Shown: piece by piece, positions 36,822-46,321 of the stretch | Numbering within the stretch: the first letter of the stretch is position 1 | Layout of the letters: the number at the start of each line of letters is the position of its first letter | Origin: Faucicola sp902506215 | GTDB lineage: Bacteria; Pseudomonadota; Gammaproteobacteria; Pseudomonadales; Moraxellaceae | Direction: 5' to 3' | NCBI GenBank assembly: GCA_016888885.1 | Contig: CP069437.1 | Coordinates: 1,736,001-1,800,000, forward strand | DNA: 64,000 nucleotides | Made by a program: the position numbers and the translations under genes | Notes under the pieces: model-generated | The model's database searches: none | What the model saw: the letters and a program-made list of their open reading frames with translations, nothing else | Told to the model about the DNA's origin: nothing

Positions 36822-36873
36822 CGCATGGCTAATCAGGCGGATTTTGATAACCTATTTTGACAATCTAATAAAA

Positions 36874-36897
36874 AAGCCCTAGTTTTAGCTAGGGCTT
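36874..36897 (-). terminator. Rho-independent terminator of the liu operon
   Basis: A 9-bp stem AAGCCCTAG/CTAGGGCTT with a 6-base loop is followed on the minus strand by TTTTTT-ATT. It lies 20 bases after the stop of liuA and also faces adenosine kinase, for which it has no T run. Confidence 0.88.
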
Positions 36898-36917
36898 GTA
36901 CTGATAAAGCTAATCAA

Positions 36918-38099
36918 TTAAGCAGTTTCGTTGAACAGCTCACGACCAATCAGCATGCGCCGTACCTCGCTGGTACCTGCACCAATCTCATATAGCTTGG
37001 CATCACGCCAAATACGCCCTAGTGGGTACTCATTGGTATAGCCATTGCCACCAAAGATTTGGATACCTTCTCCTGCCATCCAAGTGGCTTTTTCCGCTGT
37101 CCACAAAATCACGCTGGCGCAGTCTTTGCGTACTTGACGCACATGGTCTGAGCCTAGCATATCCAAGTTTTTGCCCACGGTGTAAAGAAAGCTGCGCCCT
37201 GCCTGTAAGGTGGTATACATGTCCGCCACTTTACCTTGAATCAACTGGAATTCACCGATGGCTTGACCAAATTGCTTGCGGTCGTGGATGTAGGGAATGA
37301 CGTTGTCCATCACTGCTTGCATCAGCCCGATAGGACCTGCAGCGAGTACCGCACGCTCGTAGTCCAAGCCACTCATCAAGACTTTAACGCCGTTGTTAAG
37401 ACCGCCCAAAATGTTGTCGCTTGGGACTTCGACATTGTCAAACACCATCTCGCCTGTGTGACTGCCGCGCATACCGAGTTTGTCAAGTTTTTGCGCGGTA
37501 TAAAAGCCTTTCATGCCTTTTTCTACCAAAAACGCGGTGATGCCTTTTGCCCCAAGCTCTGGGTTGGTTTTGGCGTACACCACCATCACATCGGCATCCG
37601 GTCCATTGGTAATCCACATTTTTGAGCCGTTTAATACATATACGCCACCTTTGTCTTCGGCACGTAGTTTCATGCTGGTGACATCTGAGCCGGCACCGGG
37701 TTCACTCATGGCTAAGGCACCAATGAATTCACCGCTGATGAGCTTTGGCAAGTATTTTTGTTTTTGGGCTTCTGTGCCGTTGCGTTTGATTTGGTTAATA
37801 CATAAGTTGGAGTGCGCGCCATAGCTTAGCGCCACTGAGCCTGATGCGCGGCTGATTTCTTCCATGGCGACCATGTGCGCCACATAGCCCATGTCCACGC
37901 CGCCGTAAGTTTCGGGTACGGTGATGCCATGTAGCCCAAGCTCGCCCATTTTTTGCCACAAGTCCATCGGGAATTGGTCGGTGCGGTCAAGTTCGGCAGC
38001 GCGTGGGGCGATTTCGGCATCGGCAAAGGCTTTGACGGTTTCGCGTAGGGCGTTGATGTCATCGCCAAGTTGGTAGTCTAATCCTAAGTTCATAGTCAT
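36918..38099 (-). CDS. liuA: Isovaleryl-CoA dehydrogenase
   Basis: This FAD enzyme oxidises isovaleryl-CoA to 3-methylcrotonyl-CoA in leucine catabolism. The acyl-CoA dehydrogenase signatures ALAMSEPGAGSDVTSM (about 133-148) and QIFGGNGYTNEYPLGRIWRDAK are clear. YERAVLAAGPIG has a Glu at about 247-250, the catalytic-base position of isovaleryl-CoA dehydrogenases, unlike the C-terminal Glu of short-chain enzymes. The 393-residue length is right. It is the last gene of the operon, 10 bp after liuE. Confidence 0.93.
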   Translation of the reverse strand: MTMNLGLDYQLGDDINALRETVKAFADAEIAPRAAELDRTDQFPMDLWQKMGELGLHGITVPETYGGVDMGYVAHMVAMEEISRASGSVALSYGAHSNLCINQIKRNGTEAQKQKYLPKLISGEFIGALAMSEPGAGSDVTSMKLRAEDKGGVYVLNGSKMWITNGPDADVMVVYAKTNPELGAKGITAFLVEKGMKGFYTAQKLDKLGMRGSHTGEMVFDNVEVPSDNILGGLNNGVKVLMSGLDYERAVLAAGPIGLMQAVMDNVIPYIHDRKQFGQAIGEFQLIQGKVADMYTTLQAGRSFLYTVGKNLDMLGSDHVRQVRKDCASVILWTAEKATWMAGEGIQIFGGNGYTNEYPLGRIWRDAKLYEIGAGTSEVRRMLIGRELFNETA

Positions 38100-38109
38100 T
38101 CCTTGTTTA

Positions 38110-39042
38110 TTAACTGACTGTTAAAGATTTACGTTTATTTAAGATTGCTGTTGCCACCTTTGAGCCGTTTTGCCTGCCCAAAAACTCGCTAATTTTTTGT
38201 CCGACATCGACCAGTTTATCGAGGTCAATGCCCGTCTCAATACCCATGCCATGTAGCAGATATACCACATCTTCGGTGGCAACATTGCCAGTTGCGCCTT
38301 TGGCATACGGACAGCCGCCAAGCCCTGCCACCGAGGTATCAAACTGCCATACCCCCATTTGTAATGCCGCTAAGGTATTGCTAAGCGCTTGACCATAGGT
38401 GTCGTGAAAATGCCCAGAGATATTGTCAATATCAATATAACGCAAGGCAGCATCCAACGCTTTTTGCACCTTGATAGGTGTGCCCACGCCGATGGTGTCA
38501 GCAATACCAATATGTTCAGCGCCAATGGCAACGAGTTTTTCTGTCACATAGGCGACTTTATCGGCTGAAATATCCCCTTCATACGGGCAGCCCACGGTAC
38601 AAGAGATGACGCCGCGCACTTTGATGCCATGCGCTTTAGCGGCGTCAGCAACCGGGGCAAAACGCTCGATACTCTCAGCGATGCTACAGTTGATGTTTTT
38701 TTGGCTAAAAGCTTCACTCGCTGAGCCAAAAATCACCACTTCATAATTGGCAAATTGGTCACGGTGGGCAAGGGCGGCATCAAAGCCTTTCATATTGGGT
38801 GTCAGCACCGAATATACCACGTCATCGCGCTTGCTAATGCCATCTAATACGGCATCATTGTCTGCCATTTGTGGTACCCACTTTGGCGACACAAAGCTAG
38901 TGGCTTCAAGCTTGCGCACCCCTGCATCAACAAGTCCGTTAATCAACTCAATTTTGACGTCGCTGGGTACGGTTTGTTTTTCGTTTTGTAGTCCGTCTCT
39001 TGCGCCCACGTCAATGATTTTGACAAAATTTGGATAGTTCAT
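38110..39042 (-). CDS. liuE: Hydroxymethylglutaryl-CoA lyase
   Basis: This lyase splits HMG-CoA to acetyl-CoA and acetoacetate, the last step of the leucine route. The N-terminal IIDVGARDGLQNEKQTVPSDVK carries the metal Asp and catalytic Arg. The central ISCTVGCPYEGDIS and the flexible-loop signature VAGLGGCPYAKGATGNVATEDVVYLLHGMG with its catalytic Cys are present. HFHDTYGQAL provides two metal-binding histidines. The length is 310 residues. Its ATG overlaps the liuD stop by 4 bases. Confidence 0.95.
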   Translation of the reverse strand: MNYPNFVKIIDVGARDGLQNEKQTVPSDVKIELINGLVDAGVRKLEATSFVSPKWVPQMADNDAVLDGISKRDDVVYSVLTPNMKGFDAALAHRDQFANYEVVIFGSASEAFSQKNINCSIAESIERFAPVADAAKAHGIKVRGVISCTVGCPYEGDISADKVAYVTEKLVAIGAEHIGIADTIGVGTPIKVQKALDAALRYIDIDNISGHFHDTYGQALSNTLAALQMGVWQFDTSVAGLGGCPYAKGATGNVATEDVVYLLHGMGIETGIDLDKLVDVGQKISEFLGRQNGSKVATAILNKRKSLTVS

Positions 39043-41141
39043 GATTGGCTGTCCGTATCAAGTTTTAATAGCTCATCGCCATCGGATACCAAGTCCCCTG
39101 CTTTGAACAGCAACTCTGCCACCGTACCATCACTAGGGGCATTGATGGTATGCTCAATTTTCATCGCTTCGATCACTGCCAAGGCTTGACCTTTTTTGAC
39201 CACATCGCCCACATTGACCCGAAACGCCACCACTTGACCTGGCATGGGCGATTTTAGGCTGCCGCCATCTTGGGGCTCGATGCCCACATGCGCCATGCTA
39301 TCCACCAAGGTGATGGTATCGCTGGCATGATTTGAGAACACATATACTTGCTCATTGTGTCGCCATGCCTGCATCTGTTGGCGCTTACCGGCTGTTTCTC
39401 CGTCACTTAGCCACAGCGTGAAGGTATCATCGGCAGTGGGCAAATAACGAACATCGCCTTGATAGATGGGCGTGACAACGTCCGCGCCTTGTTTTTCGGT
39501 TTTGGTAATGGTGTTAATCGTTAGATGAAATGCTTGTTCCTTGGCTTGCTCGTTAATTTGGCTGATAACAGCCCGCAATGGCTTATCGTGATACACCAAA
39601 TCAAACGGGCGCTCATAGTGGCTATACGCGCGCCATGCGTCAGTTTTGCTAAAGGGGTCGTGGTTTTGGGTTTGCGCTTCTTGGGCAAGCTCTTTGACAA
39701 TCGCGGTGGCTACCAACCAAGGTAGCTCACCACGCTGCTGCCCAAACAGTACGTCTTTTTCACGTTCAATCAATGCCGTATCAAGATTGGCATATTTGAA
39801 CGAATCTGATTGCACCACGTGACGCAAGAAAGCGACATTGTTGGGCAGACCGACAATACGGGTTTCTGCTAAGGCTTGGTCTAGTTTGGCAAGCGCTTGC
39901 TCACGGGTTGGCGCATGGACGATGAGTTTGGCAATCATCGAGTCATAGTAAGGACTGATGACATCGCCTTCTCGTACCCCATCATCCACGCGCACATCTG
40001 CCACCCGAAACTCGCTGTGAGTTGGTGTGCGGTAAATATTTAGCGTACCTGTGGCGGGCAAGAAGTTGTTGTCTGGGTTTTCAGCATTGATACGCGCTTC
40101 AATCGCATGACCGTTGATGGTCAAGTCTGCTTGTTGTTTTGGTAACGGCTCGCCGCTGGCAACACGCAGTTGCCACTCGACAAGGTCAGTACCGGTAATG
40201 GCTTCGGTGACGGGATGCTCAACTTGCAGACGGGTGTTCATTTCCATAAAGTAGAAATTCATGCCGCCAAATTTATCTTCGGGTGAACACTCACGTTGCT
40301 CCACGATAAATTCAACCGTACCCGCCCCCACATAATTGACCGCTTTTGCCGCCGCGATCGCCGCTGCGCCCATGGCCTCCCGCATTGCCACGCTGACATT
40401 GGGGGCAGGGGCTTCTTCGAGCACTTTTTGGTGGCGGCGCTGTACCGAGCAATCACGCTCAAATAAATACACATAGTTGCCGTGGCTGTCGCCAAAGACT
40501 TGAATTTCAATATGGCGCGGACGCAGGGCGTATTTTTCAATCAATACGCTGTCATTGCCAAAGCTGCTAATGGCTTCACGTTGACATGAACCTAGTGCAT
40601 CAATAAAGTCTTCGGTTTTTTCAACTAACCGCATGCCTTTGCCGCCGCCACCAGAGCTGGCTTTAATCAGCACAGGGTAGCCAATTTTATCGGCCTCGCT
40701 ATGCAAAAATTCGGGGTCTTGGTTGGTGCCATGATACCCTGGAATGAGCGGTACATTGGCAGCTTCCATCAAGCGTTTGGACTCGGCTTTAAGCCCCATT
40801 GCAGTGATGGCAGACGCAGGCGGACCGATAAACACCAAACCCGCATTCACGCACGCTTGGGCAAATTCGTCGTTTTCACTCAAAAACCCATAGCCTGGGT
40901 GAATCGCTTGTGCGCCTGTCTGCTTGGCAGCCTCCAAAATGCGCTCCCAACGCAGGTAGCTGTCTTTGGGCGCAGAACCGCCTATATAAACGGCTTCATC
41001 ACACACGGCTACGTGCTTGGCAAAGCGGTCAGCATCTGAATATACCGCAACGGTACGCACGCCCAGTTTTTTGGCGGTGGCTGCCACGCGGCAAGCAATC
41101 TCACCCCGATTGGCTATTAAGATTTTTGAAAACATAGTCAT
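39039..41141 (-). CDS. liuD: 3-methylcrotonyl-CoA carboxylase, biotin-carrying alpha subunit
   Basis: The alpha subunit holds biotin carboxylase and biotin carrier domains. FSKILIANRGEIACRVAATAKKLG opens the BC domain, KASSGGGGKGMRLV is the ATP-grasp Gly loop, and FMEMNTRLQVEHPVTEAITGTDLVEWQ is the active site. The carrier domain ends the protein with VIEAMKIEHTINAPSDG, where the Lys takes biotin. The start at 41141 (MTMFSKIL) follows AAGGGA. A start two codons later is equally possible, and the longer open frame is not homologous. About 700 residues is slightly over the usual 650-680. Confidence 0.94.
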   Translation of the reverse strand: MTMFSKILIANRGEIACRVAATAKKLGVRTVAVYSDADRFAKHVAVCDEAVYIGGSAPKDSYLRWERILEAAKQTGAQAIHPGYGFLSENDEFAQACVNAGLVFIGPPASAITAMGLKAESKRLMEAANVPLIPGYHGTNQDPEFLHSEADKIGYPVLIKASSGGGGKGMRLVEKTEDFIDALGSCQREAISSFGNDSVLIEKYALRPRHIEIQVFGDSHGNYVYLFERDCSVQRRHQKVLEEAPAPNVSVAMREAMGAAAIAAAKAVNYVGAGTVEFIVEQRECSPEDKFGGMNFYFMEMNTRLQVEHPVTEAITGTDLVEWQLRVASGEPLPKQQADLTINGHAIEARINAENPDNNFLPATGTLNIYRTPTHSEFRVADVRVDDGVREGDVISPYYDSMIAKLIVHAPTREQALAKLDQALAETRIVGLPNNVAFLRHVVQSDSFKYANLDTALIEREKDVLFGQQRGELPWLVATAIVKELAQEAQTQNHDPFSKTDAWRAYSHYERPFDLVYHDKPLRAVISQINEQAKEQAFHLTINTITKTEKQGADVVTPIYQGDVRYLPTADDTFTLWLSDGETAGKRQQMQAWRHNEQVYVFSNHASDTITLVDSMAHVGIEPQDGGSLKSPMPGQVVAFRVNVGDVVKKGQALAVIEAMKIEHTINAPSDGTVAELLFKAGDLVSDGDELLKLDTDSQS

Positions 41142-41185
41142 AATTCCCTTATTTGTAAAATCCGTTGGCAAATTCTTTTTACCGA

Positions 41186-41947
41186 TTATCGAATATATTT
41201 TTGCGCACTAGGTTTATAAGTCATTTGGTAATTTGATTTTTTGACCTTACCCTTTTTGACGTTATGATTATCGGGATAATCATGCTCAATAGCGTTGATT
41301 TGTATGGGGTAAAAACCGTTGATTGCCGATTTTTGGCTTAAAATCGTAAGCTTACTTTCATAAGAATCCCAACCATCACCGTTGCCTGAACAGTCGCTAT
41401 CAAGGGGGTCAGCCATGAAAATGGCTTTGATTTGATTGCCGACTTGGGCATAAATATGCTTATTCACTTCAGTACAACCTGTTGAAGTATAGCCATATTC
41501 GCCAAACCAGCCGAATTTGTCTGGTGCAATTTGTACCAATTCAAAATTACCTAGTTGCGAGCTTCCGTAAGCCCCATTCGTAATATAGGGTTGGGCTGCG
41601 GCTAATTGCCACTGGTTATTGACTTGATTAAAAATGAATAACCCGCCAATACCTTCGGTTACATGCCCTGCATCTAACCCTGGTTCTGCATAATCACCAT
41701 TGACCAATACATAAAGTTGGGATTTGCCATTCAATGTTTTGATTTCTGCGTTCGTTACTTTGGCACAATAATGAGTTTCATCATGAGAAAAAAATAAACA
41801 GTCATTTTGATATTGATTGCCATAGTATTTGGTTAAGGTTTGTTCAATGGCATTAACTGCATTAGTTGGCAATTTGTCTTTGGCAAAGGCAGGTGTTGCT
41901 AAAGTTGAAATAACAATCATTGCAAGTGGGAAAAATAGTTCTTTCAT
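41186..41947 (-). CDS. Secreted hypothetical protein inserted in the liu operon
   Basis: I do not recognise the family. The 253-residue product has a signal peptide (MKELFFPLAMIVISTLATPAFA). The mature part is rich in Gly, Tyr and Asn with four cysteines (NDCLFF, HYCAKV, STGCTEV, DSDCSGNG), so disulfides in the periplasm are likely. It reads like a beta-rich domain, with LYVLVNGDYAEPGLDAGH and GIGGLFIFNQVNNQWQLA. Its base use is more AT-rich than the liu genes. It sits between liuC (31 bp) and liuD (44 bp) on the same strand, an odd place for an exported protein. Confidence 0.72.
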   Translation of the reverse strand: MKELFFPLAMIVISTLATPAFAKDKLPTNAVNAIEQTLTKYYGNQYQNDCLFFSHDETHYCAKVTNAEIKTLNGKSQLYVLVNGDYAEPGLDAGHVTEGIGGLFIFNQVNNQWQLAAAQPYITNGAYGSSQLGNFELVQIAPDKFGWFGEYGYTSTGCTEVNKHIYAQVGNQIKAIFMADPLDSDCSGNGDGWDSYESKLTILSQKSAINGFYPIQINAIEHDYPDNHNVKKGKVKKSNYQMTYKPSAQKYIR

Positions 41948-41978
41948 GGTATGCCTTTAGCTTTTTTTATCAAATCAA

Positions 41979-42776
41979 TTAATTATTTAACCAGCTTGGT
42001 TGACATTTTTGCAAGAATGACTGTACGCCTTCTTTACCCTCGGCGGATGCACGAATATCGGCAATGCCTGCAACAGTATCTTTGATTAACTGCTCATTAA
42101 TCTCGGCAAATGCCACATCCTGCACCAGTTTTTTACACACCTTGACGGCATTTGGGCTGGCGTTGACCAATTGTTTGACCAAGTTATCAAGGGTTTGTGT
42201 AAACTCTTCTTCATCCACCCGCTCATGGATAAAGCCGATTTTTTTGGCTTCTTTGGCATCAAATACTTCAGCGGTTAAGAAGTACCGATGCGCGGCTCGC
42301 GCACCCATCGCACGAATCACATACGGGCTAATGGTCGCAGGAATCAAGCCAAGTTTGACTTCACTTAAGCAAAAATTGGCATTTTTGACGCTAATGGCGA
42401 TATCACAAGCCGCAACCAGACCCATACCACCGGCATATACATCGCCTTGAATGGCAGCGACGGTGGGTTTTGGACAGTGATAGATGGTGGCTAGCATTTG
42501 TGCAAGCTTGCCAGCGTCTGCCAAGTTCTCATCGTGGCTATAATCCGCCATCGCGCGCATCCAGTTTAGGTCTGCCCCGGCACAGAAGGCTTTGCCATTG
42601 GCAGTCAATACCACCGCACGCACCTCGTCTTGCTGACCGCAAAATTGAAACACATCGGTCAGTTCTTGGATGACATCGTCATTAAAGGCATTGCGTTTGT
42701 CGGGGCGATTGAGGGTAATAGTCGCTACGTGCTGGTCAATGTCTAACAGTAGGCTGTCATAAGTCGGTAATTTCAT
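41979..42776 (-). CDS. liuC: Methylglutaconyl-CoA hydratase (crotonase family)
   Basis: LiuC hydrates 3-methylglutaconyl-CoA to HMG-CoA. The crotonase motifs are RPDKRNAFNDDVIQEL, VVLTANGKAFCAGADLNWMRAM (oxyanion hole) and AAIQGDVYAGGMGLVAACDIAI. LSEVKLGLIPATISPYVIRAMG has the catalytic Glu typical of AUH/LiuC. The start at 42776 (MKLPTYDSLLLD) has AAGGA about 10 bases before it. The 53 extra codons upstream are non-homologous. That gives 265 residues, as expected. It follows liuB by 103 bp. Confidence 0.92.
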   Translation of the reverse strand: MKLPTYDSLLLDIDQHVATITLNRPDKRNAFNDDVIQELTDVFQFCGQQDEVRAVVLTANGKAFCAGADLNWMRAMADYSHDENLADAGKLAQMLATIYHCPKPTVAAIQGDVYAGGMGLVAACDIAISVKNANFCLSEVKLGLIPATISPYVIRAMGARAAHRYFLTAEVFDAKEAKKIGFIHERVDEEEFTQTLDNLVKQLVNASPNAVKVCKKLVQDVAFAEINEQLIKDTVAGIADIRASAEGKEGVQSFLQKCQPSWLNN

Positions 42777-42879
42777 CGTGTTTTTCCTTTTTTTTGTTGG
42801 GTAAAGTTGAAGCGTTTTTGATGCTTGCTCAATAGCGATAGAACAACCAACCAAGACTTCCGATTTTACACGCTGAAAA

Positions 42880-44496
42880 TTACATTCTAAATACACCGAA
42901 GGTGGTGTCTTCAATCGGTGCGTTGTAAGCGGCACTTAAGCCGAGTGCCAATACTTGACGGGTATCGGCTGGGTCAATCACGCCATCATCCCACAGTCTA
43001 GCCGAGGCATAATACGGATGACCTTGCTCATCAAATTGCTGACGCACTGGTGCTTTGAACGCTTCCTCGTCCTCGGTTGACCAGTGCTCACCTTTGGCAT
43101 GGTACTGGCTGCGTTTGACCGTTGCTAACACCGACGCGGCTTGCTCGCCACCCATCACCGAGATACGCGCATTTGGCCACATCCACAAGAAACGCGGACT
43201 GTACGCACGACCACACATACCATAGTTACCCGCGCCGAATGAGCCGCCGACAATCACGGTAAACTTCGGCACTTTGGCATTGGCCACCGCCATCACCATT
43301 TTGGCACCATGACGGGCAATCCCTTCATTTTCGTATTTGCGCCCGACCATAAAGCCTGTGATATTTTGCAGAAATACCAGCGGAATTTTACGTTTGCAAC
43401 ATAGCTCGATAAAATGGGTGGCTTTTTGCGCTGATTCGCTAAATAAAATACCGTTGTTAGCGATAATACCCACTGGCATACCTTCAATATGGGCAAAACC
43501 ACACACCAGCGTTGTGCCAAAGCGTGCTTTAAACTCGTCAAATTCACTGCCATCGACAATGCGAGCAATGATTTCACGGATATCAAATGGCTTACGGGTG
43601 TCAGTTGGGATGATACCGTACAATTCTTTGGCGTCGTATTTGGGTGGACGCGGGGTTTTTTGCGCAGTAGAGTGGTGGATGGGTGTTTTTTGTTGGTTTA
43701 AATTGCCGATGATGTTGCGCGCCAGTGATAACGCGTGTAAATCGTTTTGGGCAAGGTGATCAACCACCCCTGACAGACGGGTATGTACATCGCCACCGCC
43801 TAAGTCTTCGGCGGTCACTTCTTCACCTGTGGCAGCTTTGACTAGCGGCGGCCCACCCAAAAAAATCGTCCCTTGATCTTTGACGATAATCGACTCGTCA
43901 CTCATGGCGGGTACATAGGCACCACCTGCGGTACAGCTACCCATGACCACGGCGATTTGGGGTATGCCTTCGGCGCTCATGTTGGCTTGGTTAAAAAAGA
44001 TACGACCAAAGTGGTCTTTATCTGGGAATACTTCATCTTGGTTGGGTAAGTTCGCGCCGCCAGAGTCGACCAAATAGATACATGGCAAGCGGTTTTCTCG
44101 CGCGATTTCTTGCGCCCGTAAATGTTTTTTGACCGTCATCGGGTAGTAAGTGCCGCCTTTGACGGTGGCATCGTTACACACAATCATACAGTCAATACCA
44201 GCGACGCGACCAATGCCAGCAATCACGCCTGCGGCAGGGATATCGGCATCATACATGCCATACGCTGCCATCGGTGAGACTTCCAAAAATGGCGTACCGG
44301 CATCTAGCAAGCGCTCGACGCGTTCACGCGGCAATAGCTTACCCCGAGCCACATGTTTGGCACGGGCAGACGCTGAACCACCCTGAGCAATGACCGCAAG
44401 TTTGGCTTTGAGGTCATCAACGATAGTTTGCATGGCAGCGGCATTGGCTTGAAACTCCGCGCCATTTGGGCTTAATTTACTTTGGATAACCGTCAT
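42880..44496 (-). CDS. liuB: 3-methylcrotonyl-CoA carboxylase, carboxyltransferase beta subunit
   Basis: The beta subunit moves CO2 from biotin onto 3-methylcrotonyl-CoA. HVARGKLLPRERVERLLDAGTPFLE and CMIVCNDATVKGGTYYPMTVKKHLRAQEIA begin the N-terminal carboxyltransferase half. GSCTAGGAYVPAMSDESIIVKDQGTIFLGGPPLVKAATGE is the acyl-CoA oxyanion region, and GSFGAGNYGMCGRAYSPRFLWMWPN lies in the C-terminal half. Start 44496 (MTVIQSKLS) is chosen for its TAGGA 6 bases upstream. The resulting 538 residues match the family. Confidence 0.95.
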   Translation of the reverse strand: MTVIQSKLSPNGAEFQANAAAMQTIVDDLKAKLAVIAQGGSASARAKHVARGKLLPRERVERLLDAGTPFLEVSPMAAYGMYDADIPAAGVIAGIGRVAGIDCMIVCNDATVKGGTYYPMTVKKHLRAQEIARENRLPCIYLVDSGGANLPNQDEVFPDKDHFGRIFFNQANMSAEGIPQIAVVMGSCTAGGAYVPAMSDESIIVKDQGTIFLGGPPLVKAATGEEVTAEDLGGGDVHTRLSGVVDHLAQNDLHALSLARNIIGNLNQQKTPIHHSTAQKTPRPPKYDAKELYGIIPTDTRKPFDIREIIARIVDGSEFDEFKARFGTTLVCGFAHIEGMPVGIIANNGILFSESAQKATHFIELCCKRKIPLVFLQNITGFMVGRKYENEGIARHGAKMVMAVANAKVPKFTVIVGGSFGAGNYGMCGRAYSPRFLWMWPNARISVMGGEQAASVLATVKRSQYHAKGEHWSTEDEEAFKAPVRQQFDEQGHPYYASARLWDDGVIDPADTRQVLALGLSAAYNAPIEDTTFGVFRM

Positions 44497-44584
44497 TGTA
44501 AATCCTAATTCTGTCAAAGGGCGCAGCTAAATTGCTATCAGATGCCCCCTGTATTTATGTTAAATTTTTGCTGAAGTTGAAAAT

Positions 44585-46321
44585 TTAGAGTCCCAATTCT
44601 TGTTTCATCGCTTCCACGATTTTGAATTTTTGAATTTTACCGGTGACGGTCATTGGGAACTCGTCGACAAACTTCATGTAAGTCGGCACTTTATAGTGTG
44701 CAATATGATCTTTACAAAAATCACGGATGTCTTGTTCGGTTAAGTTGCTGTCTTTTTTGGGGATAATCCAAGCGGCAAGGACTTCACCAAATTTTTTGTC
44801 GGGTACGCCCACGATTTGGACATCACGGATTTTTGGGTGGCGATATAGGTAGTTTTCGATTTCAACAGGGTAAATGTTTTCACCACCGCGAATCACCATG
44901 TCTTTACTACGTCCGACGATTTTGACATAGCCTTCTTCGTCCATGGTTGCCAAGTCACCAGTATACATCCAGCCATCGACAATGGCTTCTGCCGTTTTAT
45001 TGGTGTCATTCCAATAGCCGAGCATGATTGAATAACCTTTGGTACACAGCTCACCTGTCTCACCGATGCCAAGCGTTTCCCCCGTTTCTGGGTTGACGAT
45101 TTTGACTTCTAGGTTTGGCTGTACCAGACCTACGGTTGAGACTTGTTTTTCAAGTGGTGTGTGCTGGTTGGTTTGACAAGATACCGGCGATGTTTCGGTC
45201 ATGCCATAGGCAATGGTGACTTCTTTCATGTGCATTTGGTCAATCACGCGGCGCATGACCTCAATCGGACAGCTTGAGCCTGCCATGATGCCGGTACGCA
45301 AAGTCGATAAGTCATAATTGGCAAAGTCTGGGTGGTCAAGCTCGGCGATAAACATGGTCGGTACCCCATGCAGACCTGTACATTTTTCGTTTTGCACGGT
45401 TTCAAGTACGGTGATGGGGTCAAAGCCATCATTGGGATACACAATCGTGCCACCGTGGGTCAAGATGGCTAGGTTGCCCAGTACCATGCCAAAACAGTGG
45501 TACAGCGGGACAGGGATACACAGACGGTCATCGGCAGTGAGGCTCATGGCTTCACCGATGAAATAACCGTTGTTTAAAATGTTGCGGTGGGTAAGCGTCG
45601 CGCCTTTGGGCGTGCCTGTGGTACCACTGGTAAATTGGATATTGATGGGGTTATTGGGGTTGAGTTTTTTGGCACGTTCCGCCACTGCCGGATCATCGGC
45701 ATCGCCTTCGGCAATCCATGCTGAGAATTTTTGCATATAGCTAAAATCCTCAGTGGACTCTGGGCTGTCAATCCAGATGACCCGTTTGAGATTGGGTAAT
45801 TGCACCAGCTCTAAATTTTGGTAGCTTTGGTGACGCGCTTCAGGTGCAAGCTCTTGCAGCATCACCGCATAGTCGCTAGATCTGAAGTGACGCATCAATA
45901 CCAGTACTTGGCAGTCGACTTTGTTGATGGCGTATTCAAGCTCAAAGATACGATACGCGGGGTTGATGTTGACCAGTATGATACCGGCTTTGGCAGTCGC
46001 CAATTGCATGATGACCCATTCAACGTTGTTGTGTGACCAAATACCCACGCGATCGCCTTTTTGCAGACCCATACGAATCATGCTGCTGGCTAGCTGATTG
46101 ACTTTACGCTGTAGTTCGCGGTAGGTGAGACGAATGTTTTGGTGCGCGGAAACTAAGGCTTGTTTATCAGGATTTTGTTCCACCATCTGATCGAAAAAAT
46201 CACCAATGGTCAATTCTATCAGTGGTGTGACGGGGCCTTTATCATAGCTTTGGGTGAGTGGGGCGTTGGCAGATTTCGCACCCATTACGATGCGTGGCAG
46301 GGTTAGCACGTCTTTGGTCAT
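44585..46321 (-). CDS. AMP-binding acyl-CoA synthetase, first gene of the liu operon
   Basis: A 578-residue adenylate-forming ligase that would activate a fatty or branched-chain acid to its CoA thioester with ATP. Motif A5/P-loop is IQFTSGTTGTPKGATLTHRN, the adenylate site is VTIAYGMTETSPVSCQTNQH, and DGWMYTGDLATMDEEGYVKIVGRSKDMVIRGGENIYPVEIE is the hinge. The catalytic Lys is in MTVTGKIQKFKI. AMP-binding genes of this type accompany liu genes in other bacteria and may feed isovalerate or similar acids, but the substrate is inferred from context only. Confidence 0.9.
   Translation of the reverse strand: MTKDVLTLPRIVMGAKSANAPLTQSYDKGPVTPLIELTIGDFFDQMVEQNPDKQALVSAHQNIRLTYRELQRKVNQLASSMIRMGLQKGDRVGIWSHNNVEWVIMQLATAKAGIILVNINPAYRIFELEYAINKVDCQVLVLMRHFRSSDYAVMLQELAPEARHQSYQNLELVQLPNLKRVIWIDSPESTEDFSYMQKFSAWIAEGDADDPAVAERAKKLNPNNPINIQFTSGTTGTPKGATLTHRNILNNGYFIGEAMSLTADDRLCIPVPLYHCFGMVLGNLAILTHGGTIVYPNDGFDPITVLETVQNEKCTGLHGVPTMFIAELDHPDFANYDLSTLRTGIMAGSSCPIEVMRRVIDQMHMKEVTIAYGMTETSPVSCQTNQHTPLEKQVSTVGLVQPNLEVKIVNPETGETLGIGETGELCTKGYSIMLGYWNDTNKTAEAIVDGWMYTGDLATMDEEGYVKIVGRSKDMVIRGGENIYPVEIENYLYRHPKIRDVQIVGVPDKKFGEVLAAWIIPKKDSNLTEQDIRDFCKDHIAHYKVPTYMKFVDEFPMTVTGKIQKFKIVEAMKQELGL

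Noticed and set aside
44555..44565. TTATGTTAAAT, identical to the XerD half of dif sites
   Set aside because: The 11 bases where a XerC half should be (TCAGATGCCCC) do not match, so this is only half a site, and it lies upstream of liuB in core DNA.
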